In this document: piece by piece, positions 1 through 11,072 of the stretch
Layout: every line of letters begins with the position of its first letter
Position numbering within the stretch: position 1 is the first letter of the stretch
Assembly: GCA_949361645.1 (NCBI GenBank)
Contig: OX442418.1
Span: 8,497,376 to 8,561,375 of the forward strand
Length of the DNA: 64,000 bases
Origin: Spongilla lacustris
Taxonomy: Eukaryota > Porifera > Demospongiae > Spongillida > Spongillidae
Direction of reading: 5' to 3'
Notes under the pieces: model-generated
Databases searched by the model: none
The model's input: the letters and a program-made list of their open reading frames with translations, nothing else
Told to the model about the DNA's origin: nothing
Position numbers and translations under genes: made by a program

Positions 1-3000
1 TTGTTTCTCTGTCTCTCTTGGGCCTTCCTCACACTCCGCTCCACTGAGGGCACAATGAAATCAAGATGTGACCGTGGCCTTCTCCCCAACAATAACTCTG
101 CAGGTGATTGCCCTGTCGTTGAATGGGGTGTCAGCCTGTATTGAAAAAGAAACCGCAATAAACTTGTCTCCATGTCACCTGTGACCTTCTTCAGAGCAGA
201 TTTGACCGTTTGTACTGCCCTCTCAGCCAATCCATTAGTGGCTGGGTGGTAGGGAGCAGACTTGATGTGTCTGAAACCGTTTCTTTGAACAAAGGTCTGG
301 AATTCCTTGCTGGTAAATGCTGGACCATTATCTGACACTAACACTTCTGGAAGACCATGACTGGAAAACACTTTCCGCAAACTGTGAATAGCATTCTGCG
401 TTGTTGGTGAAGAAACCACCTCAGCTTCAATCCATTTGGAATGAGCATCCACCAATACAAAAATCGTTTTGCCCAAAAATGGACCACAGAAATCAACATG
501 TATTCTAGACCATGGTGTTGAGGGCCATTCCCACACATGAAGTGGTGACTTTGGAGGTAATTTACTGTTGACCTGACAAGCTTGACAGGATCTCACTTTG
601 TTCTCCAGCTCTCCATCCAGACCTGGCCACCAAAGATAACTCCTTGCAAGAGTTTTCATTCGAGTTATTCCTGGGTGCCCTTCGTGAAGCAGGTTGACAA
701 TCCTTGCCCTCCCTGGTGGTGGTACCACAACACGATTCATTACACTCAATTCCGCTTTCCTTTGCTCATATGGTATGAACTCTCCCTTGCATTGTGATGT
801 CCAACCTTGCAGTACCAGCCCCCTTACAGCCGAGAGTATAGGGTCCCTATCAGTCCAGTACTTGATAGATGCTGCTGTAATCACTGGACAAATCTCAGGA
901 AGGGACTGAAGCATTAAAACAGTGTCTGCTGGTAGGGGTACATCATCTGGAGTATCACTTAGAGGCAACCTGCTCAGACCGTCTGAGTTACCTTGCTCCT
1001 TGCCAGCTCGAAACACCAACTGGTATTTGTAGGCACTCAGAGTTAGTGCCCATCTTTGAATCCTTGATGATGCCATAGTAGGGACTGACTTTCTTTCACT
1101 AAAAAGGAACTGCAGAGGCTTGTGATCTGAATATATTACAAATTCACGACCAAAAAGGAACTGATGGAATTTTCTTACCCCCCATACCACTGCTAACCCT
1201 TCTTTTTCAATTTGAGAATAATTTTTCTCTGCTGGTGCTAAAGAGCGAGATGCAAAAGCAATTGGCCTGTCTGACCCATCCTCATACATATGCGACAACA
1301 CAGCACCTATACCATATGGAGAGGCATCACAGGATAAGACAATCTTTTTAGATGGGTCAAAGTGGGTCAGCAAAAGATCTGATGCAAGTTGAGACTTAGC
1401 CTTTTGGAATGCTGCTGATTGTTCAGGTCCCCAACCCCACTGCTGATGCTTGGATAGCAACCTGTAAATTGGCGCTAGGGTATGTGAAAAACAAGGCAAA
1501 AATTTCGAGTAATAGTTCACTAGACCAAGAAAAGACTTCAACTGGGTAACATCCTGTGGAACAGGTGCATCAACTATTGCCCTACGCTTTTCTTCTGTAG
1601 GCCTGATGCCCTCTCCTGATATATGGTAGCCAAGATACTCCACACTGGGCAGCATGAACTTGCACTTAGCCCTCTTTAATTTAATTCCATACTTTTCCAA
1701 TCGGGAGAGTACCATCTCCAAAGTCTTCAAATGCTCCTCTTTTGATGTGTCTGCAACTAGAATGTCATCAATGTAAACATGCGCATGTGGAATTCCCTGC
1801 AAAATTCCCTCCATAGTTCTCTGAAAAATAGCAGGTGCTGAGGCCACTCCAAAAGGCATGCGATTATATTGGAATAACCCTTTGTGTGTGGAAATAGTAA
1901 CAAACTTTTTTGATTCTTCAGCCAAGGCAAGCTGCAAGTAGGCATGTGACAAGTCCAATTTGGAAAACACTTTCCCACCTGCCAAGGAAGCTAGCAAATC
2001 ATCTATGCGCGGTAGGGGATAAGATTCAATGTTAGCCACACTGTTAACTGTTAGCTTATAATCTCCACAAATCCAAAGGCTGCCATCTTGCTTCACTACA
2101 GGCACAACTGGTGCAGCCCAGTCAGAGAAGGCTACTGGCTCAATAATGCCATCCTTTTGCAGCCTTTCCAGTTCTTTCTCAACTCGTTCTCTCAATGCAA
2201 ACGGAACTGGCCGGGGTCTGAAGAAACGTGGCTTAGCTAGACTATCCACCTGAATCTTCACTTCAACATCTTTCACACATCCCAGTTCCTCCTTGAAAAG
2301 ACATCCATGCTTTTCCAGCAGTTTCTCTAACTCTCCATCTATTCTTGCATAAAATACAGAAATGTTAGGTTTCAGTTTAACCAACCAATCACGCCCCATC
2401 AAGGATGGGCCATTTCCTTCCACCACTAAAAGGCTCAAGGAGTGAGTTGTGCCACCATAATACACATCCACACAGATGCTTCCTTTAACCTTGATACGTT
2501 CCCCCGTGTACGTACGCAAATTAATGCTGGAATGCTGCAACCATGGACGTTTGGTCTTAGCCCACAAACTTTTGTAGGTACACTCGTTAATGATAGATAC
2601 CACCGAACCCGTATCCACTTCCATTAACAGTGAAGCCCCACTAATCCTGACACGTAACGTTATTGGAGCTCTTGATCCGCCTTTAGACAGATTAAACAAG
2701 AAATATGTTAGTGCTTCTTCAGGTTCCTGGTCCATCTCGAGTACTCTGGTACTCCCTTGTTGTCTGGCGCCACCATGTCCAGACAGTCCCTTGTTGGTGC
2801 TAACAATGCTGCGACAGACTCGAGACACATGACCCTGCTTACCACAATTGAAGCAAACAATAGACTTTGGTAGACGACAGTCCCTACTACTGTGTTTACC
2901 CCCGCAACGATAGCACCTACCCGACTGAATGTCCTTGTTCCCTCGCATTGCAAAAACGGCGCCTGCTGCAGCTCCGGAGCTCTGAATGTCTGACGCATTT

Positions 3001-3503
3001 TTCTCCGCCAGTTCTGCAGCCTGCGCCAACTCAAAAGCCTTGCTAAATGTGAGAGCGGACTCTGCTAACAACCTTCGCTGCACGCTTACATTACGAATGC
3101 CACAAACAATGCGGTCGCGAAGCATGTCGTCAAACGCCTCCCCAAACTCGCATTTCTCAGCTAGTGTTCGTAATTCTGCCACGATTTGCGACACCGTCTC
3201 ACCTGCTTGCTGAGTACGCTGATTAAAGTTGTAGCGCAGCACTGTGACAGATGGAGAGGGACAAAAATGATTACGAACCAACTCAACTAACTCAGAAAAG
3301 GACTTCTCAGCGGGTTTACTTGGCACAACCAGACTGCGAATGACTTGATACACTGAGCTGCCGCAGACGCTGAGAAGTATTGCACGCTGCCTTTCCTCCT
3401 CCTTAATGCCATTTGCCGTAAAGAACTGCTCCAGCCTCTCACAGTAACAACTCCATTCCTCCGTGTCCTTGTCAAAGGGTCCCAGGGTGCCTAGCAAAGC
3501 CAT
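1..3503 (-). CDS. Ty3/Gypsy retrotransposon Gag-Pol polyprotein, 3' end beyond window
   Basis: Read on the minus strand from the ATG at 3503, I find no stop down to base 1, so about 1167 codons are open and the frame leaves the window. Domains in order (approximate residues): Gag; two CCHC zinc knuckles at ~193-225 (CYRCGGKHSSRDC, CFNCGKQGHVSRVC); aspartic protease with VDTGS at ~297; reverse transcriptase with the catalytic YIDDILVA at ~576; RNase H with SCDAS at ~724; integrase with an H-H-C-C zinc domain at ~945-970 (HEGH, CQACQ) and the first two DDE acidic residues in VDFCGPF and SDNGPAF. Gag and Pol share one frame with no frameshift. The start was chosen because it is the first ATG after the primer-binding-like site. 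This is the best preserved coding frame in the window, so the element may be recent. The integrase C-terminus and 3' LTR are not visible. Confidence 0.93.
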   Translation of the reverse strand, partial: MALLGTLGPFDKDTEEWSCYCERLEQFFTANGIKEEERQRAILLSVCGSSVYQVIRSLVVPSKPAEKSFSELVELVRNHFCPSPSVTVLRYNFNQRTQQAGETVSQIVAELRTLAEKCEFGEAFDDMLRDRIVCGIRNVSVQRRLLAESALTFSKAFELAQAAELAEKNASDIQSSGAAAGAVFAMRGNKDIQSGRCYRCGGKHSSRDCRLPKSIVCFNCGKQGHVSRVCRSIVSTNKGLSGHGGARQQGSTRVLEMDQEPEEALTYFLFNLSKGGSRAPITLRVRISGASLLMEVDTGSVVSIINECTYKSLWAKTKRPWLQHSSINLRTYTGERIKVKGSICVDVYYGGTTHSLSLLVVEGNGPSLMGRDWLVKLKPNISVFYARIDGELEKLLEKHGCLFKEELGCVKDVEVKIQVDSLAKPRFFRPRPVPFALRERVEKELERLQKDGIIEPVAFSDWAAPVVPVVKQDGSLWICGDYKLTVNSVANIESYPLPRIDDLLASLAGGKVFSKLDLSHAYLQLALAEESKKFVTISTHKGLFQYNRMPFGVASAPAIFQRTMEGILQGIPHAHVYIDDILVADTSKEEHLKTLEMVLSRLEKYGIKLKRAKCKFMLPSVEYLGYHISGEGIRPTEEKRRAIVDAPVPQDVTQLKSFLGLVNYYSKFLPCFSHTLAPIYRLLSKHQQWGWGPEQSAAFQKAKSQLASDLLLTHFDPSKKIVLSCDASPYGIGAVLSHMYEDGSDRPIAFASRSLAPAEKNYSQIEKEGLAVVWGVRKFHQFLFGREFVIYSDHKPLQFLFSERKSVPTMASSRIQRWALTLSAYKYQLVFRAGKEQGNSDGLSRLPLSDTPDDVPLPADTVLMLQSLPEICPVITAASIKYWTDRDPILSAVRGLVLQGWTSQCKGEFIPYEQRKAELSVMNRVVVPPPGRARIVNLLHEGHPGITRMKTLARSYLWWPGLDGELENKVRSCQACQVNSKLPPKSPLHVWEWPSTPWSRIHVDFCGPFLGKTIFVLVDAHSKWIEAEVVSSPTTQNAIHSLRKVFSSHGLPEVLVSDNGPAFTSKEFQTFVQRNGFRHIKSAPYHPATNGLAERAVQTVKSALKKVTGDMETSLLRFLFQYRLTPHSTTGQSPAELLLGRRPRSHLDFIVPSVERSVRKAQERQRN

Positions 3504-3513
3504 CTGGTTGGTT

Positions 3514-3531
3514 GTTTACCCTCGTCGCCAA
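3514..3531 (-). promoter_or_regulatory. Primer-binding site of the left Gypsy element
   Basis: Directly after the LTR end on the minus strand comes TTGGCGACGAGGGTAAAC. A TGGCG-type sequence adjoining the 5' LTR is the usual place for a tRNA primer site in Gypsy elements. The tRNA was not identified. It lies 11 bases before the gag ATG. Confidence 0.6.
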
Positions 3532-3781
3532 TGTAGTATCCTCCGCCGACGCGGTGTGACCGGCCAACTAGGACGCAAGCAGCCAATATTATTAAGAAAT
3601 AATACCATGCACGTTATACACTGACACACACAGCTAGCGATAGATAAGTCACGAAGAATCTGAATCTCCTTTGATTCTGGGCCTTTTGAGGTACAATCAT
3701 CACGTGAGCATGAGTTCTAGAATTTCCAACTTAGCTAGCAGCAACTTGGTTATTGAACAAGATAATTGTTAATTCACTACA
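3532..3781 (-). repeat. 5' LTR (250 bp) of the left Gypsy element
   Basis: On the plus strand the segment starts TGTAGTATCC and ends AATTCACTACA, giving a perfect 6 bp terminal inverted repeat TGTAGT/ACTACA with the canonical TG...CA ends. It lies immediately before the primer-binding site. Its outer edge abuts the satellite motif GTAACAAGG, so the element was inserted into the satellite array. The partner LTR and the other copy of the target duplication lie outside the window, so the outer boundary rests on the inverted repeat and on where satellite sequence begins. Confidence 0.75.
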
Positions 3782-6772
3782 GTAACAAGGTAGTGTGCTA
3801 ACACAAGCTAAATCCAGAAACAAGGCAGGGTGCTAACACAAGCTAAATACAGCAACACGGCTCTGGGTACCAAGGCAAGTTGCTTTAAAAAAAAAAAGAA
3901 ACAAGGTAGGGCAAGGTGCTAACACAAGCTAAATACAGTAACAAGGCTCTGGGTACCACGACAAGCTCAATACAGCAACAAGGCAGGGTGCTAACACAAG
4001 CTAAACACAGTAACAAGGTAGTGTGCTAACACAAGCTCAACACAGTAACAAGGCTCTGAGTACCAAGACAAGACAAGACAAGCTACACTTTTAAAACAGT
4101 AACATGGTCGGGCAGGGTGCTAACACAAGCTAAATACAAAAACAAGGCAGGCCAGGGTGCTAACACAAGCTAAATACAGTAATAAGGTAGTGTGCTAACA
4201 CAAGCTAAATACAGCAACAAGGCAGGGTGCTAACACAAGCTACATAAAATAACAAGGCAGTGTACTAACACAAGTTAAATACAGTAACAAGGCTCTGTGT
4301 ATCCAGATAAGCTAAATACTATAACAAGGCAGTGTGCTAACTCAGGCTAAATACAGTAACAAGGCAGGGTGCTAACGCAGGCTAAATACAGTAACAAGGC
4401 AGTGTACTAACACAAACTCAATACAGCAACAAGGAAGGGTACTAACACAAGCTAAACACAGTAACAAGGTAGTGTGCTAACTCAAGCTAAATACTGTAAC
4501 AAGGCAGGGTGCTAACTCAGGCTAAATACAGTAACAAGGCAGTGTGCTAACACAAGCTCAATACAGCAACAAGGCAGGGTACAAACACAAGCTAAACACA
4601 GTAACAAGGTAGTGTGCTAACTCAAGCTAAATACAGTAACAAGGCAGGGTGCTAACACAAGCTAAATACAGTAACAAGGATCTGGGTACCAAGGCAAGCT
4701 ACTTTTTAAAAAACAGTAACAAGGTAGGGCAGGGTGCTAACATAAGCTAAAAATAGTAACAAGGCTCTGGGTACCACGACAAGCACAATACAGCAACAAG
4801 GCAGGGTGCTAACACAAGCCGCATACAGTAACAAGGCAGGGTGCTAATACAAGCCAAATACAGTAACAAGGCAGGGTGCTAACACAAGCTAAACACAGTT
4901 ACAAGGCAGGGTGCTAACAGATGCTGAATACAGTAACAAGGCTCTGGGTATCAAGACAAGACAAGACAAGCTACATTTTAAAAACAGTAACATGGTAGGG
5001 CAGGGTGCTAACACAAGCTAAATACAGTAATAAGGCAGTGTGCTAAAACAAGCTAAATACAGCAACAAGGCAGGGTGCTAACATAAGCTAAATACAGTAA
5101 CAAGGCTCTGTGTATTAAAACAAGCCAAATACTGTAACAAGGCAGTGTGCTAACTCAGGCTAAATACAGTAACAAGGCAGGGTGCTAACACAAGCTAAAT
5201 ACAGTAACAAGACAGTGTGCTAACACAAGCTAAACACAGTAACAAGGTAGTGTGCTAACTCAAGCTAAACAGAGTAACAAGGCAGGGTGCTAACACAAGC
5301 TAAATACAGTAACAAGGCTCTGGGTACCAAGCCAAGCTAATCTTTTAAAAACAGTAACAAGGTAGGGCAGGGTGCTAACACAAGCTAAATACAGTAACAA
5401 GGCTCTGGGTACCACGACAAGCACAATACAGCAACAAGGCACAGGTGCTAACACAAGCTAAACACAATAACAATGCAGGGTGCCAGCACAAGCTAAATAC
5501 AGTAACAAGGCAGTGTGCTAACACAAGCTAAACACAATAACATGGCAGTGTGCTAGGACAAGCTACATACAATAACAAGGCAGGGTGCTGACACAAGTTC
5601 AATACAGCAATAAGGCTATGGGTACCAAGGCAAGCTCAATACAGCAACAAGGCCGGGTGCTAACACAAGCTAAACACAGTAACAAGGTAGTGTGCTAACA
5701 CAAGCTAAATACAGTAACAAGGCAGGGTGCTAACACAAGCTACATACAGTAACGAGGCAGGGTGCTAACACAAGCTACATACAATAACAAGGCAGGGTGC
5801 TGACACAAGTTAAATACAGCAACAAGGCACTGGGAACCAAGGCAAGCTGCTGTTAAAAAACAGTAACAAGGTAGGGCAGGGTGCTAAAACAAGCTAAATA
5901 CAGTAACAAGGCTCTGGGTACCACGACAAGCACAATATAGCAACAAGGCAGGGTACAAACACAAGCTAAACACAGTAACAAGGTAGTGTGCTAACTCAAG
6001 CTAAATACAGTAACAAGGCAGGGTGCTAACACAAGCTAAATACAGTAACAAGGCTCTGGGTACCAAGGCAAGCTACTTTTAAAAAAAAAGTAACAAGGTA
6101 GGGCAGGGTGCTAACATAAGCTAAACACAATAACAAGGCAGGGTGCTGACACAAGTTAAATACAGCAACAAGGCACTGGGAACCAAGGCAAGCTGCTGTT
6201 TAAAAACAGTAACAAGGTAGGGCAGGGTGCTAAAACAAGCTAAATACAGTAACAAGGCTCTGGGTACCACGACAAGCACAATATAGCAACAAGGAAGGGT
6301 GCTAACACAAGCTAAATACAGTAACAAGGTAGTGTACTAACACAAGCTAACACAAGCTAAATACAGTAACAAGGCAGGCCAGGGTGAACACAAGCTAAAT
6401 ACAGTAACAAGGCAGGGTGCTAACACAAGCTAAATACAGTAACAAGGCGGGGTGCTAACATAAGCTAAATACAAGTAACAAGGCTCGGGGTATCACGACA
6501 AGACAAGACAAGCTACATTTTTAAAACAGTAACATGGTAGGGCAGGGTGCTAACACAGTAATAAGGCAGTGTGCTAACACAAGCTAAATACAGTAACAAG
6601 GCAGGGTGCTAACGCAAGCAAAATACAGTAACAAGGCTCTGTGTATTAAGACAAGCTAAATGCTGTAACAAGGCAGTGTGCTAATTCAGGCTAAATACAG
6701 TAACAAAGCAGGGTGCTAACACAAGCTAAATACAGTAACAAGGTAGTGTGCTCACACAAGCTAAATACAGTA
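3782..6772. repeat. Satellite array of 35/37 bp units, segment 1
   Basis: Tandem units of about 35 bp built from GTGCTAACACAAGCTAAAT followed by ACAGTAACAAGGCAGG. They are mixed with a ~37 bp variant containing GCTCTGGGTACCAAGACAAG and longer spacers with TTTTAAAAACAGTAACAAGG. The three types recur in a similar order every several hundred bases, so there is higher-order structure. Diverged copies (GCAGTGTGC, GTAGTGTGC, AAGTTAAAT) are intermixed. Small ORFs in it are chance products of the repeat. Confidence 0.95.
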
Positions 6773-7430
6773 GGGTCATTCTAGGCTAATTTGTACCACC
6801 TAAATCTCATTTTCTAACACCACTTCCCATATATATTCTCCTATATAAAAAACACAAAATCACTTAATATATGCATACCCCAAGTTGTACTGTTTATTAA
6901 CTATAACCTTCTGAATAATTAATTTTCGGGCCAACTTGGACCTGTTTAGAATAGAATTGCTTGGCCATTTAAATCTATATGTTAGGTGTTTTGGTATACA
7001 TTTATGGATGTTATGTTAATATACGTAGTAGTGATGGACTTTATAAGAACTGGTATATTGGGGTTTAATAAGTAATGAATTTGTGATCAGTTTTGCTGTT
7101 TCAGAAAATAACATCATCCATTTTTCACCAAACTTTTAGAGTGGGTACATGCTAGTACCAATAGGGTACTTAGCTAATCAGATGTGCGGGATTCTCATGC
7201 ACTCCTCTGGGACACCACTTCAAACGCTGGCAGCCATCTTTAATCCCCATCATAATTCAAGTGTTTGTATAGTGTGTTTTCAGAGCCACTAAGAGGTGTT
7301 AGGACCAAAATTGTTATAGAAAACCAACAGAGTTTACACTAAATGTTTAGCTATCTAAACTGTTTACAGTAATCTTGCTTGCAGAGCAAGGCTGGCTTCT
7401 TGCATGTCCTTTCTTGTCAGAGTGTAGGTT

Positions 7431-8117
7431 CTACCTGCATGTGGCTGTCACTGGATCGACAAGGGTTAGGACATCAGAGGGATCAACGTCCACGACATCC
7501 TGTCTCACAGGGTAGACAAATGAAGCTGATAGTATGCACGGATGTAGAAATGTCACTGTGATAGCACGTAGGGATGCGTCAACATTAAGAACATATCCAA
7601 GCCAGCATGATGCATCATATGCAACAGTGACATAACCTCGTATGTCTCCTAATGGTAGGGTGTTGACAACCTCTGCTACTGCCACCTTTTCAGTCCGTGA
7701 ACAGGTACTGTTTGAGAAGGACTTCACTTCTACTGTGTTGGCAGAGATAGGAATGACACTGTGAAGCTGATGAGTTCCAGGCACTGTTTTACTGCTCTTC
7801 ATACGATCATCCAGTAGTCTGGCTTCGTGCTCATGCTCACCAGCAGTCGCAAAGCCAAAGTGCATGCCTTTGATGTTGCTCACAGCAAAATCATACAGCT
7901 GTCGTGCCGTGAGTATGTGATGTTCATATATATGCTGAAGGCTGGCTCTTGTGGCAAGCCGCTTAAATAGGGTCCCTCCAGCTCCATCTCCAGCAGACTT
8001 GCCATGAGACGTGGCAAAGAAGTGCCACTCTGCCCTCACCCCAAAGTCTTCAAAATTGTGGCACAGATTATGAAAGTTCTTGCAGTTTTTGTACTGGGCG
8101 GCGCATCCATCTGACAC
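7431..8117 (-). CDS. Truncated conserved ORF in the left foldback arm
   Basis: An open frame of 228 codons beginning SDGCAAQYKNCKNFHNL. It contains WHFFATSHGK and a G-G-T-KRLA-like segment, and ends with a block GYVTVAYDASCWLGYVLNVD then FLHPC. From memory, this layout (SDG..QYKN, WHFFATSHGK, then YV...YD..W.G and F.HP near the C-terminus) is common in uncharacterised, often transposon-associated proteins of cnidarians and sponges. I cannot name the family with certainty. The frame opens abruptly at the SDG motif, with noncoding-looking sequence before it, so this is the C-terminal part of a larger protein. The right arm has the same ORF with small changes. Function unknown. Confidence 0.55.
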   Translation of the reverse strand: MSDGCAAQYKNCKNFHNLCHNFEDFGVRAEWHFFATSHGKSAGDGAGGTLFKRLATRASLQHIYEHHILTARQLYDFAVSNIKGMHFGFATAGEHEHEARLLDDRMKSSKTVPGTHQLHSVIPISANTVEVKSFSNSTCSRTEKVAVAEVVNTLPLGDIRGYVTVAYDASCWLGYVLNVDASLRAITVTFLHPCILSASFVYPVRQDVVDVDPSDVLTLVDPVTATCR

Positions 8118-8403
8118 ATAAAAAATCTTTTCTGGCTACTTCCCATTGCATTGCTTAGTTAGAAAAGAGATTAGTTTTTTTTTTCTGGAAAAGATGAACT
8201 GCGCATGCTGTGTGCACTCTGATATGACGATGTAGCACAGACTGGTGAGTTCCCCTTTGTCGCAATAGTAGCATAAGGGGGATGAATGGTTGCCGATGAG
8301 GGGAACTCACCAGTCTGTGCTACATCGTCATGTCAGAGTGCACACAGCATGCGCAGTTCATCTTTTCCAGAAAAAAAGAACTAATCTCTTTTCTAACTGA
8401 GCA

Positions 8404-9123
8404 ATGCAATGGGAAGTAGCCAGAAAAGATTTTTTATGTGTCAGATGGATGCGCGCCGCCCAGTACAAAAACTGCAAGAACTTTCATAATCTGTGCCACC
8501 ATTTTGAGGACTTTGGGGTGAGGGCAGAGTGGCACTTCTTTGCCTCGTCTCATGGCAAGTCTGCTGGAGATGGAGCTGGAGGGACCCTAAAGCGACTTGC
8601 CACAAGAGCCAGCCTTCAGCATATATATGAACATCACATACTCACGGCACGACAGCTGTATGATTTTGCTGTGAGCAACATCAAAGGCATGCACTTTGGC
8701 TTTGCGACTGCTGGTGAGCATGAGCACGAAGCCAGACTACTGGATGATCGTATGAAGAGCAGTAAAACAGTGCCTGGAACTCATCAGCTTCACAGTGTCA
8801 TTCCTATCTCTGCCAACACAGTAGAAGTGAAGTCCTTCTCAAACAGTACCTGTTCACGGACTGAAAAGGTGGCAGTAGCAGAGGTTGTCAACACCCTACC
8901 ATTAGGAGACATACGAGGTTATGTCACTGTTGCATATGATGCATCATGCTGGCTTGGATATGTTCTTAATGTTGACGCATCCCTACGTGCTATCACAGTG
9001 ACATTTCTACATCCGTGCATACCATCAGCTTCATTTGTCTACCCTGTGAGACAGGATGTCGTAGACGTTGATCCCTCTGATGTCCTAACCCTTGTCGATC
9101 CAGTGACAGCCACATGCAGGTAG
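8404..9123 (+). CDS. Truncated conserved ORF in the right foldback arm
   Basis: Mirror copy of the left-arm ORF, nearly identical from AAQYKNCKNF onward (about 8461). It differs by a 2 bp insertion (GCGCGCC versus GCGCC) just before that point, which shifts the upstream frame, so the first ~19 residues here (MQWEVARKDF...) are not homologous in frame to the other arm. It also lacks one codon (GTLKRLA versus GTLFKRLA), has HHFEDF for HNFEDF, and has IPSAS for ILSAS. The rest of the frame is intact to a stop at 9121-9123. Two independent copies both staying open suggests very recent duplication, gene conversion between arms, or selection. No function can be assigned. Confidence 0.55.
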   Translation: MQWEVARKDFLCVRWMRAAQYKNCKNFHNLCHHFEDFGVRAEWHFFASSHGKSAGDGAGGTLKRLATRASLQHIYEHHILTARQLYDFAVSNIKGMHFGFATAGEHEHEARLLDDRMKSSKTVPGTHQLHSVIPISANTVEVKSFSNSTCSRTEKVAVAEVVNTLPLGDIRGYVTVAYDASCWLGYVLNVDASLRAITVTFLHPCIPSASFVYPVRQDVVDVDPSDVLTLVDPVTATCR

Positions 9124-9781
9124 AACCTACACTCTGACAAGAAAGGACATGCAAGAAGCCAGCCTTGCTCTGCAAGCAAGATTACTGTAAACAGTTTAGA
9201 TAGCTAAACATTTAGTGTAAACTCTGTTGGTTTTCTATAACAATTTTGGTCCTAACACCTCTTAGTGGCTCTGAAAACACACTAAACAAACACTTGAATT
9301 ATGATGGGGATTAAAGATGGCTGCCAGCGTTTGAAGTGGTGTCCCAGAGGAGTGCATGAGAATCCCGCACATCTGATTAGCTAAGTACCCTATTGGTACT
9401 AGCATGTACCCACCCTAAAAGTTTGGTGAAAAATGGATGATGTTATTTTCTGAAACAGCAAAACTGATCACAAATTCATTACTTATTAAACCCCAATATA
9501 CCAGTTCTTATAAAGTCCATCACTACTATGTATATTAACATAACATCCATAAATGTATACCAAAACACCTAACATATAGATTTAAATGGCCAAGCAATTC
9601 TATTCTAAACAGGTCCAAGTTGGCCCGAAAATTAATTATTCAGAAGGTTATAGTTAATAAACAGTACAACTTGGGGTATGCATATATTAAGTGATTTTGT
9701 GTTTTTTATATAGGAGAATATATATGGGAAGTGGTGTTAGAAAATGAGATTTAGGTGGTACAAATTAGCCTAGAATGACCC

Positions 9782-11072
9782 AGTAACGAGGCAGGGTGCT
9801 AACACAAGCTACATACAATAACAAGGCAGGGTGCTGACACAAGATAAATACAGCAACAAGGCACTGGGAACCAAGGCAAGCTGCTGTTTAAAAACAGTAA
9901 CAAGGTAGGGCAGGGTGCTAAAACAAGCTAAATACAGTAACAAGGCTCTGGGTACCACGACAAGCACAATATAGCAACAAGGAAGGGTGCTAACACAAGC
10001 TAAATACAGTAACACGGTAGTGTACTAACACAAGCTAACACAAGCTAAATACAGTAACAAGGCAGGCCAGGGTGCTAACACAAGCTAAATACAGTAACAA
10101 GGCAGGGTGCTAACACAAGCTAAATACAGTAACAAGGCAGGGTGCTAACAGAAGCTAAATACAAGTAACAAGGCTCGGGGTATCACGACAAGACAAGACA
10201 AGCTACATTTTTAAAACAGTAACATGGTAGGGCAGGGTGCTAACACAGTAATAAGGCAGTGTGCTAACACAAGCTAAATACAGTATACAGTAACAAGGCA
10301 GGGTGCTAACGCAAGCTAAATACAGTAACAAGGCTCTGTGTATTAAGACAAGCTAAATGCTGTAACAAGGCAGTGTGCTAACTCAGGCTAAATACAGTAA
10401 CAAGGCAGGGTGCTAACACAAGCTAAATACAGTAACAAGGTAGTGTGCTAACACAAGCTAAATACAGTAACGAGGCAGGGTGCTAACACAAGCTACATAC
10501 AATAACAAGGCAGGGTGCTGACACAAGTTAAATACAGCAACAAGGCACTGGGAACCAAGGCAAGCTGCTGTTTAAAAAACAGTAACAAGGTAGGGCAGGG
10601 TGCTAACACAAGCTAAATACAGTAACAAGGCTCTGGGTACCACGACAAGCACAATATAGCAACAAGGAAGGGTGCTAACACAAGCTAAATACAGTAACAA
10701 GGTAGTGTACTAACACAAGCTAACACAAGCTAAATACAGTAACAAGGCAGGCCAGGGTGCTAACACAAGCTAAATACAGTAACAAGGCAGGGTGCTAACA
10801 CAAGCTAAATACAGTAACAAGGCGGGGTGCTAACAGAAGCTAAATACAAGTAACAAGGCTCCGGGTATCACGACAAGACAAGACAAGCTACATTTTTAAA
10901 ACAGTAACATGGTAGGGCAGGGTGCTAACACAGTAATAAGGCAGTGTGCTAACACAAGCTAAATACAGCAACAAGGCAGGGTGCTAACGCAAGCTAAATA
11001 CAGTAACAAGGCTCTGTGTATTAAGACAAGCTAAATGCTGTAACAAGGCAGTGTGCTAACTCTGGCTAAATA
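9782..11072. repeat. Satellite array, segment 2
   Basis: The same 35/37 bp satellite resumes directly after the palindrome with AGTAACGAGGCAGGGTGC. A stretch of several hundred bases (from the GAGGCAGGGTGCTAACACAAG block through the TTAAGACAAG variant) is nearly repeated between ~9785-10440 and ~10470-11070. It is also similar to ~6105-6770, which indicates a higher-order unit of about 0.66-0.69 kb. Confidence 0.93.

Larger units (their letters stand above)
6773..9781. mobile_element. 3.0 kb palindromic foldback element with a coding fragment in each arm
   Basis: Two arms of ~1.48 kb (6773-8256 and 8299-9781) are inverted copies around a 42 bp spacer (8257-8298). The ends are GGGTCATTCTAGGC and GCCTAGAATGACCC. 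Over the first ~250 bases I saw one mismatch, and a few indels elsewhere, for example a 2 bp insertion at the start of the right-hand ORF. The satellite motif AATACAGTAAC is split, leaving AGTA on both sides, consistent with a 4 bp target duplication. Each arm carries the same ~230-codon ORF reading outward. No transposase domain of a named superfamily is evident, so the element is probably non-autonomous, but that is inference. Confidence 0.85.

Noticed and set aside
2708..3034. 108-codon minus-strand ORF
   Set aside because: Shadow of the Gag-Pol frame, which in the correct frame shows CCHC knuckles and the protease motif.
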